Source: an uncultured Alphaproteobacteria bacterium
Lineage (GTDB): Bacteria > Pseudomonadota > Alphaproteobacteria > UBA11222
Assembly (NCBI GenBank): GCA_937888955.1
Contig: CALAQW010000149.1
Coordinates: forward strand, 1-32,391
Length of the DNA stretch: 32,391 nt
Reading direction: 5' to 3'
A program made the position numbers and the translations under genes. Below the pieces are notes generated by a model that was given only the letters and a program-made list of their open reading frames with translations, was not told the origin of the DNA and ran no database searches. Of the stretch, positions 7,909 to 15,601 are shown piece after piece (positions within the stretch are counted from its first letter, which is position 1; every line of letters starts with the position of its first letter).

Positions 7909-10101
7909 ATGCAACAAATGACATTTGAAATAGACGGGGACGGGATCGCCACGGTGAGCTGGGATATGCCCGGCCGGTCGATGAACGTGCTCTCATCGGA
8001 CTCGCTTGCCGAGTTCAAGCAGGCAATCGAGCGCATCGCGAGCGATGATGCGGTCAAGGGCGCGGTTATTACCAGCGGCAAGGACAGCTTCCTTGCCGGT
8101 GCGGATCTGATGATGGTCGAACAGACCGCCAAGGGGCCAAAGGCAGGACAAACGCGCGAAGAGCGGGCACAGGAACTGCTCGATGGGGAGCTGATCGGCT
8201 TTAACAAGATGCTGCGTGTGCTTGAGACCTGCGGCAAGCCGGTGGCTGCCGCAATCAACGGCACGGCACTTGGCGGCGGGCTCGAGATCTGCCTTGCTTG
8301 CCATTATCGGGTTGCAGCGGATAATCCCAGGGCGCAGATCGGCCTGCCCGAAGCCAATGTCGGGCTGCTGCCCGGCGGCGGCGGCACCCAGCGGCTGCCG
8401 CGCCTGATCGGCATTCCCCAGGCTATGCCCCTGTTGTTGCAGGGGACAAGCCTGTCACCCGACAAGGCGGCAAAGATGGGCATTATCCATAAGGTCGTGC
8501 CCGCCGGCGATCTGATTGCCGAGGCCAAGCGCTGGATCAGGGAAGACGCCGATCCGGTGCAGCCCTGGGACAAGAAGGGCTACAAGATTCCGGGCGGTGG
8601 CCCGTATGACGGGGGCCCGGCGGCCGAAATGTTCACACCCGCCATCGCCACCCTGCGCAAGACAACCTATGGCAATTATCCCGCGCAGGAAGCGATCCTG
8701 TCCTGCCTTTATGAAGGTGCCCAGGTGCCCATCGATGCGGGGCTCAGGATCGAAATCCGCTACCTCATCCAGCTTTTGATGAACCCGGCATCGGGCAATA
8801 TGGTGCGGTCGCTGTTTATTTCGAGCGGCGAACTGGCGAAAGGCGCACGCCGTCCCTCAGACGAACCGGCATCCGAGGTTCGCAAGGTCGGCATACTCGG
8901 CGCGGGGATGATGGGTTCGGGGATCGCCTATGTGTCCGCCCAGGCCGGGATGGAGGTCGTGCTGCTCGATACCGATCAGGCAAATGCTGAAAAGGGCAAG
9001 GCCTATTCCGACAAATTGCTGTCGAAAGCGGTCGAAAAGGGGCGGATGGATGCGGCCGCGAAAGAAGCATTCCTTGCACGGATCACGCCGACGACCGATT
9101 TTGCCGCGCTTGCGGGGGCCGATCTCATCATCGAGGCGGTGTTCGAGGATCGCGCGGTAAAGGCCGATGTGACCGCCAAGGCGGAAGCGGTTATCCCCGC
9201 CACATCGATTTTCGGTTCCAACACCTCGACCCTGCCGATTACCGGGCTTGCCGAACGTTCGGCACGGCCGGAAAGTTTCATCGGCATCCATTTCTTCTCG
9301 CCCGTCGACCGGATGGAACTTGTCGAAATCATCATGGGCGAAAAAACCTCGGACAAGGCGCTGGCGGTGGCGATCGACTATGTGCGCAAGATCAAGAAGA
9401 CGCCGATCGTCGTCAATGACAGCCGCGGCTTTTATACCAGCCGCGTGTTCGGCACCTATGTCAGCGAAGGCATCGCCATGTTGAGCGAAGGGGTGAAGCC
9501 CGCGCTCATTGAAAATGCCGGGCGGATGAGCGGCATGCCCGTTGCCCCGCTTGCGCTTAATGACGAGGTAAGCCTCGAACTTGGCTACCATATCCGTGAA
9601 CAGACGAAAAAGGATCTGGGCGCCGCCTACAAACCGTCCCCCGCCGACGATCTGATGGAAGAGATGGTCAAGAAGCAAGGGCGGCTTGGCAAGAAAAACC
9701 GCAAGGGCTTTTACGACTATCCCGAAGGCGGCAAGAAAAAGCTGTGGCCGGGGCTTGCCGATATTATCCCGCAGGCCGCAGCGCAGCCCGATGTGGAAGA
9801 GTTGAAGAAACGCTTCCTTTATATCCAGGCGCTCGAAACCGCGCGCTGTTTTGAGGAAAATGTCCTGACCGATGTGCGCGACGCCGATGTGGGCGCGATC
9901 AAGGGTTGGGGCTTTGCTCCCTTCACCGGCGGCCCGCTATCGCTGATCGATACGGTCGGCGTGGCGGAATTCGTCGCTGAATGCGACCGGATGGCGCAGG
10001 CTTACGGGGAACGCTTCACCCCCAATCAGCTATTGCGCGACATGGCGGCGAAGGGCGACAGCTTCTATGGCCGCTTCGCCCCGCAGAAGCAGGCCGCCTA
10101 G
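7909..10101 (+). CDS. fadJ: fused enoyl-CoA hydratase / 3-hydroxyacyl-CoA dehydrogenase
   Basis: A 730-residue multifunctional beta-oxidation protein (FadB/FadJ type). The N-terminal crotonase domain carries GGGLEICLACHYRVA and GLPEANVGLLPGGGGTQRLP with both catalytic glutamates (E126 and E148), hydrating 2-enoyl-CoA. The NAD-binding domain starts near residue 326 (KVGILGAGMMGSGIAY), followed by IGIHFFSPVDRMELVEII with the catalytic His, and two C-terminal 3HCDH domains that oxidise the 3-hydroxyacyl-CoA. Length fits the alphaproteobacterial single-subunit type. A GGGGAC ribosome-binding site precedes ATG 7909; a second ATG at 7918 is possible. It is the last gene of the plus-strand operon, which ends in the hairpin at 10127. 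The symbol is approximate because fadB and fadJ cannot be separated here. Confidence 0.92.
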   Translation: MQQMTFEIDGDGIATVSWDMPGRSMNVLSSDSLAEFKQAIERIASDDAVKGAVITSGKDSFLAGADLMMVEQTAKGPKAGQTREERAQELLDGELIGFNKMLRVLETCGKPVAAAINGTALGGGLEICLACHYRVAADNPRAQIGLPEANVGLLPGGGGTQRLPRLIGIPQAMPLLLQGTSLSPDKAAKMGIIHKVVPAGDLIAEAKRWIREDADPVQPWDKKGYKIPGGGPYDGGPAAEMFTPAIATLRKTTYGNYPAQEAILSCLYEGAQVPIDAGLRIEIRYLIQLLMNPASGNMVRSLFISSGELAKGARRPSDEPASEVRKVGILGAGMMGSGIAYVSAQAGMEVVLLDTDQANAEKGKAYSDKLLSKAVEKGRMDAAAKEAFLARITPTTDFAALAGADLIIEAVFEDRAVKADVTAKAEAVIPATSIFGSNTSTLPITGLAERSARPESFIGIHFFSPVDRMELVEIIMGEKTSDKALAVAIDYVRKIKKTPIVVNDSRGFYTSRVFGTYVSEGIAMLSEGVKPALIENAGRMSGMPVAPLALNDEVSLELGYHIREQTKKDLGAAYKPSPADDLMEEMVKKQGRLGKKNRKGFYDYPEGGKKKLWPGLADIIPQAAAQPDVEELKKRFLYIQALETARCFEENVLTDVRDADVGAIKGWGFAPFTGGPLSLIDTVGVAEFVAECDRMAQAYGERFTPNQLLRDMAAKGDSFYGRFAPQKQAA

Positions 10102-10126
10102 CCGCATATTTTGCGATGAAAAATTC

Positions 10127-10166
10127 GGGGCCGCTGTCCTTGGTGACGGCGGCCCCTTTCTTGTTT
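10127..10166 (+). terminator. intrinsic terminator between converging genes
   Basis: A perfect 8-bp stem, GGGGCCGC (10127-10134) with GCGGCCCC (10149-10156), has a 14-nt loop and is followed by TTTCTTGTTT. The other side carries AAAAATTC, so it can also act on the minus strand. It sits 25 bp after the fadB/J-like stop and before the converging enoyl-CoA hydratase gene, so it is a good bidirectional terminator. Confidence 0.8.
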
Positions 10167-10195
10167 CGCGTCAGGCTTCAGCAAATCTCACAGCT

Positions 10196-11005
10196 TCAGC
10201 GGCCGCGCCACTGATAGTCCTCACCCCGCAGCCAGGCGCGCATGGCCGCAACCGCATCTTCTGACTGCATGGTGCGATTAAAGGCGCGCTGTTCGAAACT
10301 CAACCCTTCCTCAAGCGGCAGATAGGCGCCATGGTTGATCGCCTGTTTGGCGGCCGATATTGCGATGGGGGCACGGCTTGCAAGGGTTTCGGCGAATTCC
10401 GCGACCCGCTGCCTGAATTCGGCGTCAGGATAAAGCCGGTGAATAAGGCCAAGATCAAACGCTTCCTGCGGGGTCAGCATGGTGCCATGCAGGATGAGGT
10501 CAAGCGCCTTCGCCGTGCCCAGCATATGGGCAAAGCGCTGCGTGCCGCCAGCGCCAGGAATGATTCCGACCGTTGTTTCAGGCAGCCCATAGCTATAGGG
10601 GCCGTCCGCCATCAGACGAAAATCGCAAGCAAGCGACACCTCGCACCCGCCGCCGGCCGCATTACCGTTCAGCGCGGCAATCGTAATGGCCGGCATATGT
10701 TCAAGCCGCAGGCACAAGCGGTGCACCGCATGCAACTCCCCCTGCCCGCGGGTCATATGTTCGGGCAAGCCGTGATGGGTTTCCGCCGTATCGGCAAGTT
10801 CCGCCACATCATAATGGGCAATAAAAACACCTTCCGCCGCGCCGGTCAGCACCAGCACCCGTATATTGGGATCCGCTTCCACCTCATTCAACAGTCTGTG
10901 CAGCTCCTGCACCTCCGCCGCAGTCAATGTATGCGAGGGCGGATTGGCCATGCCGCAGGTCAGCACATGGCCCGTGCGCTCTACTGTCAGATGCTGATAA
11001 CTCAT
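10196..11005 (-). CDS. enoyl-CoA hydratase/isomerase family protein
   Basis: A 269-residue crotonase-fold protein starting at MSYQHLTVER. The earlier in-frame codons up to 11074 have no support and overlap the leader. Oxyanion-hole segments are present (GVFIAHYDVAEL; LNGNAAGGGCEVSLACD), and both hydratase glutamates are conserved (E122 in GGGCEV and E143 in YGLPETTVGIIPGAGGTQRF), so it should hydrate an enoyl-CoA or catalyse a related reaction. It converges on the fadB/J-like gene and is separated from the upstream luciferase-like gene by that gene's terminator, so it probably has its own promoter in 11006-11098. It may serve the neighbouring catabolic locus, since a hydratase is already fused in the plus-strand operon. 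Confidence 0.87.
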   Translation of the reverse strand: MSYQHLTVERTGHVLTCGMANPPSHTLTAAEVQELHRLLNEVEADPNIRVLVLTGAAEGVFIAHYDVAELADTAETHHGLPEHMTRGQGELHAVHRLCLRLEHMPAITIAALNGNAAGGGCEVSLACDFRLMADGPYSYGLPETTVGIIPGAGGTQRFAHMLGTAKALDLILHGTMLTPQEAFDLGLIHRLYPDAEFRQRVAEFAETLASRAPIAISAAKQAINHGAYLPLEEGLSFEQRAFNRTMQSEDAVAAMRAWLRGEDYQWRGR

Positions 11006-11098
11006 ATGCGATTCCCTTATTTTGTCTTGTTGGCGGGACATCCGATTATGCGCGACAAGCGCACAGATGAGCAATCACGCATAAATTGTATCGGGCAG

Positions 11099-11131
11099 CA
11101 AAAAGGGCGGGCAGCTTTACCCTGCCCGCCC
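11099..11131 (-). terminator. intrinsic terminator of the luciferase-like monooxygenase gene
   Basis: A perfect 10-bp stem, GGGCGGGCAG (11105-11114) with CTGCCCGCCC (11122-11131) and a 7-nt loop, is followed on the minus strand by TTTTT. It lies 24 bp downstream of the monooxygenase stop at 11156. Confidence 0.88.
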
Positions 11132-11155
11132 CCATATTCGGCTCAAAAAGCCCGT

Positions 11156-12301
11156 TCAGGCTGCCATCTGGGCACTGATCGGCTTCATCTCGAGCGCCTT
11201 GAGCGCGGGCATGACCTCTTTGGCGAACAGCCGCATGCTTGCCTCCGCCTCCTCGATCGGCATCGCACCATATTTGAAGACGAAGACAAGCTCGTCAGTG
11301 CCGAACAATTCCGCCAGTTCGGTGGCACGCGCGATGACCTGCTCGGGCGTCCCCCAGGGATGGGAACCATAAAAGCCATTGAGGAAGGGCGATGCATCCT
11401 CGGACAATCCTTTCTGCATTGCGCCGTAGGATTCATATCCTTTGATGCTGCCCAGATGGCTGCCGCGCAATTCATAATGGCGCAGCGCGGAATCGGCATA
11501 TTCGACCATATATTGCTGCGCGGCCTTTTGCGCCGCCGCCTCGCTTTCGGCGACATAGGTCCACAGCGCAAGCTTGGTATGGCAGGGCGGATGACCCGCC
11601 TCAGCGCGCAGGCCGGCAAATTTCCGCGCCGTCGTCAGCGCGACATCCAGGCTTGTCGTCGGGATTACCAGTGGCTTGACATCATGCTTGGCGATAATGC
11701 CGACACTTTCATCGGTGCCGCCCGCGCCCCACAGATTGCCGCTGAGATCCCGGCCGGGTTGCGGCCTGAGACGCAGCCCCTCGATCTGGTAATGCGCCCC
11801 GTCAAAATCGCACCGCCCGGTCGCCAGCAATTGCTTGAGCACCTGCAGGGATTCGTCAAAGCGCATGCGCGCTTCCGCCTGGTCGATACCGAGCCCGCCA
11901 AATTCGCGCCGCCCAAGACCGCGGCCGACACCGCAGATGATCTCCCGCTCCGGTCCCAGAAACGCGTCGAGCATGCTGACATCTTCGGCAAGTTGGACAG
12001 GATTATGCCAGGGCAGCACATTGACCATGGTGCCAAGATCGACATTCTTTGTGATGGCGGAAATATAGGTCAGATACTGCATGGGATTTGTGACCATCGT
12101 ATAGGGCGTAAAATGATGTTCGATGGTCCAGACCGAATCAAAGCCGACCTCATCGGCAATCCGCGCAAGATTAAGCTCTTCATAGAAAATCTCGCGATCC
12201 GGTTTGGCAGGAGTTTGGGATACGCTTTCACCCCGTTCCTCCGCCTCATACCGATCCCAATCCGTATAGTTCTGATTGAATATGGTGACACCTACACGCA
12301 T
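11156..12301 (-). CDS. LLM class flavin-dependent monooxygenase
   Basis: A 381-residue bacterial-luciferase-like TIM-barrel protein that would use reduced FMN/F420-type flavin and O2 to oxygenate an organic substrate. Visible family features are the N-terminal strand RVGVTIFNQNY, ARIADEVGFDSVWTIEHHFTPY (residues about 47-68), DLGTMVNVLPWHNPVQLAEDV, FGPEREIICGVGRGLGRREF-type ribityl/phosphate region and the C-terminal FAKEVMPALKALE. ATG 12301 is behind AGGGAGTGA. It is separated by 254 bp from the upstream MFS gene; I see no gene in that gap. A separate reductase supplying reduced flavin is not encoded here. The substrate is unknown; the context suggests a catabolic oxygenation. Confidence 0.87.
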   Translation of the reverse strand: MRVGVTIFNQNYTDWDRYEAEERGESVSQTPAKPDREIFYEELNLARIADEVGFDSVWTIEHHFTPYTMVTNPMQYLTYISAITKNVDLGTMVNVLPWHNPVQLAEDVSMLDAFLGPEREIICGVGRGLGRREFGGLGIDQAEARMRFDESLQVLKQLLATGRCDFDGAHYQIEGLRLRPQPGRDLSGNLWGAGGTDESVGIIAKHDVKPLVIPTTSLDVALTTARKFAGLRAEAGHPPCHTKLALWTYVAESEAAAQKAAQQYMVEYADSALRHYELRGSHLGSIKGYESYGAMQKGLSEDASPFLNGFYGSHPWGTPEQVIARATELAELFGTDELVFVFKYGAMPIEEAEASMRLFAKEVMPALKALEMKPISAQMAA

Positions 12302-12555
12302 GGTTCATCACTCCCTTTTTCGCCTCTGATCGCGTCATACAGACAGACGCGACAGATCCGAGGCGTGTTGCTTGTTCTCCGCGTTGCCGGGCCCCGATGC
12401 GCGCCCGTCATGTCGTTTGGGGATATTGCCTCATATCGGATTGGCGAAAGCAAGTGCCCGGGCAATGCATGCGACGAATCGTAGCGTGGGGCGCGAGTTC
12501 AGCACATGCGCGTCGCAACCCGACCCGCATGTGATTACGGGCAAACAGAACGGTC

Positions 12556-13920
12556 TCACTCCACCGCTTGGGCGGGCGACGTCACCATGTCTTCACGCAA
12601 CCGATAACCCAGAAACAGCAGCGCCCCCACCCCATAGCAAAGCAGCGGATAAAGGCCGTACAAGCTGCGCAAGGCGAGTTTCACGCTGTCTGTCTGCGGC
12701 TGATTGGGGATGAAGTCCACCCATTGCAGCACAAGGCCCGTCAGCAGAAAAGTCACCCCGAAGGCCAGCTTGATCATAAAGGTCATCGCTGCGAAATAGG
12801 CGCCTTCCTTCCGCTCACCGGTTCGGGCAGCGTCAAAATCAACCGTATCGCTCAACAGAGAGGGACCGATCGCGCCGCCATTGCCATTCGCGGCACCGGC
12901 CAGGGCGGCAAGCAGCATCAACAGCGGCACGCGCCCTTCATCGGCAAAAAACATACCGCCAAAGCTCAGCCCCGCAAGGATCATCGACAACAGCCATACA
13001 GGCTTTTTACCGAAGCGTCCGGCAAGCCGCACCCAAAGCGGTACCGTCACAACGGCGGGGATCATAAAGCTCAGGATAAAGAGCGGCGCCAAATCCGCGC
13101 GCCCCACGACATATTCAGACACATAGAGTGTCAGCACACTGATGATGGCCAGTCCCATATTGTCGATGAATATGATGATTAGAAGCAACCTTGCATGACT
13201 GTTGCGCCACACATCGCGATAGGCTGCAAGGGCACGCTGCCTGCCTGGATCCGACTGTACTGCATGAAAGTTCCGCAAATACCAGCTGGAGAGCACAACA
13301 AGTGAGGTAACAGCCAAACCGCTGACGATTGCAACCAAAGCGGCCCCGCGCCGCGTCGCGCCATCCCCTTCACCCGGTGCGAGAAGCAGCCATGCCATTG
13401 CCGCGAGTGCCAGGATCGACCCGATATTCCACGACAGATGCCGCGCCCCGTAAACACGGTTGCGCGGATGTCCGGGCGGCGTCAAATCCGCACCCAGCGA
13501 GAGATGCGGAACGATAAAAACAGTCATGGCCGTGAAATAAGCGAATACGGCCACCCCCATCCATACCGACAGCTGTACCCCCGTCAGCCCGTCAGGCGGT
13601 GCAAAAACCATCAGGAATGACAGACCAATCAACGGGGCCGCCGCGTAAAGCCAGGGCCGCCTGCGGCCTGCGCGGCTGTTCGTCCGGTCCGAGAGATAGC
13701 CGACGATCGGATCGGACACCGCATCCCAAATCCGCGATGCCCCCAATATCGCCCCCATCACCGCCGGGGCGATCAGCAGAACATCCGTCGCGAACTTCAT
13801 CAGGAACAGCGACATGAACAGGAACATATAGCCGACCCCCACAGCGGGCAGGCCATAAAAAAACAAAAGCCCGCGGGGAACAGATTGCTCCGTCGCGGGC
13901 TTTGTTTGATGTGTGGCCAT
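12556..13920 (-). CDS. MFS transporter, GPH (MFS_2) family
   Basis: A 454-residue polytopic transporter with about 12 membrane segments. The family signature is present around residues 66-90 (RIWDAVSDPIVGYLSDRT then GRRRPW), typical of the glycoside-pentoside-hexuronide:cation symporter group, which in alphaproteobacteria is often found in catabolic loci for non-sugar compounds. It lies 55 bp downstream of the alcohol dehydrogenase gene on the same strand, so it may import the substrate of this locus. The start is doubtful: the bases before ATG 13920 (CCCCACCCCG) hold no ribosome-binding site, and a strong terminator-like hairpin covers about codons 6-22. A TTG at codon 19, just before FFYGLPAVG, is an alternative, but the first membrane helix needs at least this region. 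Confidence 0.85.
   Translation of the reverse strand: MATHQTKPATEQSVPRGLLFFYGLPAVGVGYMFLFMSLFLMKFATDVLLIAPAVMGAILGASRIWDAVSDPIVGYLSDRTNSRAGRRRPWLYAAAPLIGLSFLMVFAPPDGLTGVQLSVWMGVAVFAYFTAMTVFIVPHLSLGADLTPPGHPRNRVYGARHLSWNIGSILALAAMAWLLLAPGEGDGATRRGAALVAIVSGLAVTSLVVLSSWYLRNFHAVQSDPGRQRALAAYRDVWRNSHARLLLIIIFIDNMGLAIISVLTLYVSEYVVGRADLAPLFILSFMIPAVVTVPLWVRLAGRFGKKPVWLLSMILAGLSFGGMFFADEGRVPLLMLLAALAGAANGNGGAIGPSLLSDTVDFDAARTGERKEGAYFAAMTFMIKLAFGVTFLLTGLVLQWVDFIPNQPQTDSVKLALRSLYGLYPLLCYGVGALLFLGYRLREDMVTSPAQAVE
13857..13903 (-). terminator. terminator-like hairpin overlapping the MFS start
   Basis: On the minus strand AAAGCCCGCG (13903-13894) pairs with CGCGGGCTTT (13875-13866), a 10-bp perfect stem with an 18-nt loop, followed by TTTTGTTTTTTT. 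By shape this is a strong intrinsic terminator for the alcohol dehydrogenase unit ending at 13976, yet it lies within the first codons of the next annotated gene on the same strand. Confidence 0.75.
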
Positions 13921-13975
13921 CGGGGTGGGGCTTGCCGTTACGACAAAATGCCTGCACCCAATTCAGGCACAGGCA

Positions 13976-15073
13976 CTAACTGATGCCGGGAATGACCGAT
14001 ACATGCATGGAATGCTCGCCATTCTCGCGATTGGCAGCCTCCAATGCACGGCCTGTATCCTGTACATCGAACTTATGGGTGCACAGCTTTTCAAGCGGCA
14101 GTTTCCCCGATTCGATAAGCCGCAAGGCGATTGGCACCGATTCCGTGCTGCGGCCCCAGACGCCTTTGAAGGTCAGCTCCTTCATGAACATCTTGTCCGA
14201 CAGGAAGTTGGTGAGCGGCTTGAAATGCTTGAAGCCCGCCTGCACGATCGTGCCGCGCACTTTCGCCAGATCAAGCGCCATCGCAAGCGGTTCGGATGCC
14301 CCTGGCGTCACATCGATCACGCAATCGGCCATCCGCCCGCCGGTCAGCTCGCGCACTATCTCGACCACATTTTCCTTGTCGGATTCAAGCGCATGGGTCG
14401 CCCCGAATTGCAGCCCCAGATCAAGCCGTTCGCGATCGTTGCTGAGGCCGACAAGCACAATATTGCGCGCACCGGCTTCACGCGCCGCAATGCAGCAACC
14501 AATGCCGTGCTGGCCCGGCCCGATAATCACCACCGTGCTGCCAATGCCCGCACCAGCCACCTGCTGCACCCAGTAAATCCCGTTGGAGATCGGGATGAAC
14601 AGGGTCACGAGTTCGGCTGGCACTTTGGGGTCAGCCTTATAGATCACAGCATTGGGGTCGAGATAGATCGCATCCGCATAGCCGCCCCACAGGGTCGGCG
14701 AGACATCGGTCGACATGGAGCCATAGCGCCGCTTGATGCACATCTTGTGCAGCCCGCCATAGCAAAGATCGCAATGGCCGCAGGGAATATGTTCCTCGAC
14801 GATGATGCGGTCGCCTTCGCGCAGATTCCACTTTTCGGCTGCCTCATTGCCGATCCTGTCGACCCGGCCGACGATTTCATGGCCAAGAATGATCGGCATC
14901 CGCCCCATTCCGCCCTGAATTTCGCCGGTGTAATAGGGGATATCGCTGCCGCAAACACCGGTTGCCTCGACCTTCAGGATGCCGTCATCGGCCCCGGTCT
15001 CAGGTACCGCGATCTCCTCGATTTCAATCCGCCGCGGTTCGACAAGAACCGCCGCGCGCGCCCGTTCCACCAT
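13976..15073 (-). CDS. zinc-dependent medium-chain alcohol dehydrogenase
   Basis: A 365-residue MDR-family dehydrogenase. From the chosen start the catalytic zinc ligands are C41 (GVCGSDIPYY) and H65-E66 (LGHEIVG), and the structural zinc site has four cysteines (C98, C101, C104, C112 in PCGHCDLCYGGLHKMC). The nucleotide-binding loop is VVIIGPGQHGIGCC. It would oxidise an alcohol or diol with NAD(P). ATG 15073 is set about 7 nt from GGAGG, whereas ATG 15079 would be too close to it, so 15073 is preferred. It follows the dioxygenase beta subunit by 51 bp. Oxidation of the dihydrodiol or side-chain alcohol made by the dioxygenase is a reasonable inference; no separate cis-diol dehydrogenase of the usual SDR type is adjacent. 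Confidence 0.9.
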   Translation of the reverse strand: MVERARAAVLVEPRRIEIEEIAVPETGADDGILKVEATGVCGSDIPYYTGEIQGGMGRMPIILGHEIVGRVDRIGNEAAEKWNLREGDRIIVEEHIPCGHCDLCYGGLHKMCIKRRYGSMSTDVSPTLWGGYADAIYLDPNAVIYKADPKVPAELVTLFIPISNGIYWVQQVAGAGIGSTVVIIGPGQHGIGCCIAAREAGARNIVLVGLSNDRERLDLGLQFGATHALESDKENVVEIVRELTGGRMADCVIDVTPGASEPLAMALDLAKVRGTIVQAGFKHFKPLTNFLSDKMFMKELTFKGVWGRSTESVPIALRLIESGKLPLEKLCTHKFDVQDTGRALEAANRENGEHSMHVSVIPGIS

Positions 15074-15092
15074 TCCCATTCCTCCCGTTTAT

Positions 15093-15120
15093 CGGGCCGG
15101 CTTTCCCGGCCCGTCTTTTT
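15093..15120 (+). terminator. hairpin with T-run, oriented against the genes
   Basis: CGGGCCGG (15093-15100) pairs with CCGGCCCG (15106-15113) with a 5-nt loop, followed on the plus strand by TCTTTTT. The flanking genes run on the minus strand, where the hairpin has no T-run. It may end an antisense transcript or be an intercistronic mRNA hairpin between the dioxygenase beta and alcohol dehydrogenase genes. Confidence 0.5.
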
Positions 15121-15124
15121 GCCA

Positions 15125-15601
15125 TCAGAGCAGGAAGGTCACATTATCCTGCGCTTCGTCGATGCTGACCAGATTGATCTTTTTATATTTGATCCGGAAC
15201 GATCCGTTCTCGGGAACAAGCTTATATTGACTGCGCCCCGAATGCATCCGCTGCTCATGCTTGCGGATTTCGGTTACAGTGAAATTGGCAAATACGCCGA
15301 TTTCCTCATCGCCCTCGGCCCCGTCAATTTCAATGTTGGAAACGATGCGCCGCATACGCGATTTGGGCTGCTGCGCGAAGGCCTTGCCTTCATCCAGCCG
15401 CAACGCATGGCTTCTCAGCACATTCTGATCCGCATACAGCATCGAAACATGCTTTGTCGGATCGTAATCCTCCTCATTGCATGGAATCCAGTAAAGGCAT
15501 TCATCCGCATACAGCTCGATCCACTCAAGGTAACGGTTTTCATCCATCAGCCGCGCTTCCTTGTACAGGAAGTTTTCGACCTTATCGCGCAGGGAACTCA
15601 T
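15125..15601 (-). CDS. aromatic-ring-hydroxylating dioxygenase, beta subunit
   Basis: A 158-residue NTF2/SnoaL-like fold protein of the ring-hydroxylating dioxygenase small-subunit family. It has the typical N-terminal ENFLYKEARLMDENRYLEWI segment, LYADECLYWIP (residues about 30-40), SHALRLDEGKAFAQQPKSR and C-terminal FRIKYKKINLVSIDEAQDN. The beta subunit is structural, holding the alpha3beta3 hexamer. The ATG at 15601 overlaps the alpha-subunit stop by four bases (ATGA), so the two are translationally coupled; the longer in-frame extension upstream is not supported. The name is given by family resemblance and by the adjacent alpha subunit. Confidence 0.88.
   Translation of the reverse strand: MSSLRDKVENFLYKEARLMDENRYLEWIELYADECLYWIPCNEEDYDPTKHVSMLYADQNVLRSHALRLDEGKAFAQQPKSRMRRIVSNIEIDGAEGDEEIGVFANFTVTEIRKHEQRMHSGRSQYKLVPENGSFRIKYKKINLVSIDEAQDNVTFLL

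Noticed and set aside
10331-12484. A 717-codon plus-strand open frame opposite the hydratase and luciferase-like genes.
   Set aside because: It lies antisense to two well-supported genes; its product is rich in Arg, His and Gln with no family features, as expected for a GC-rich shadow frame.
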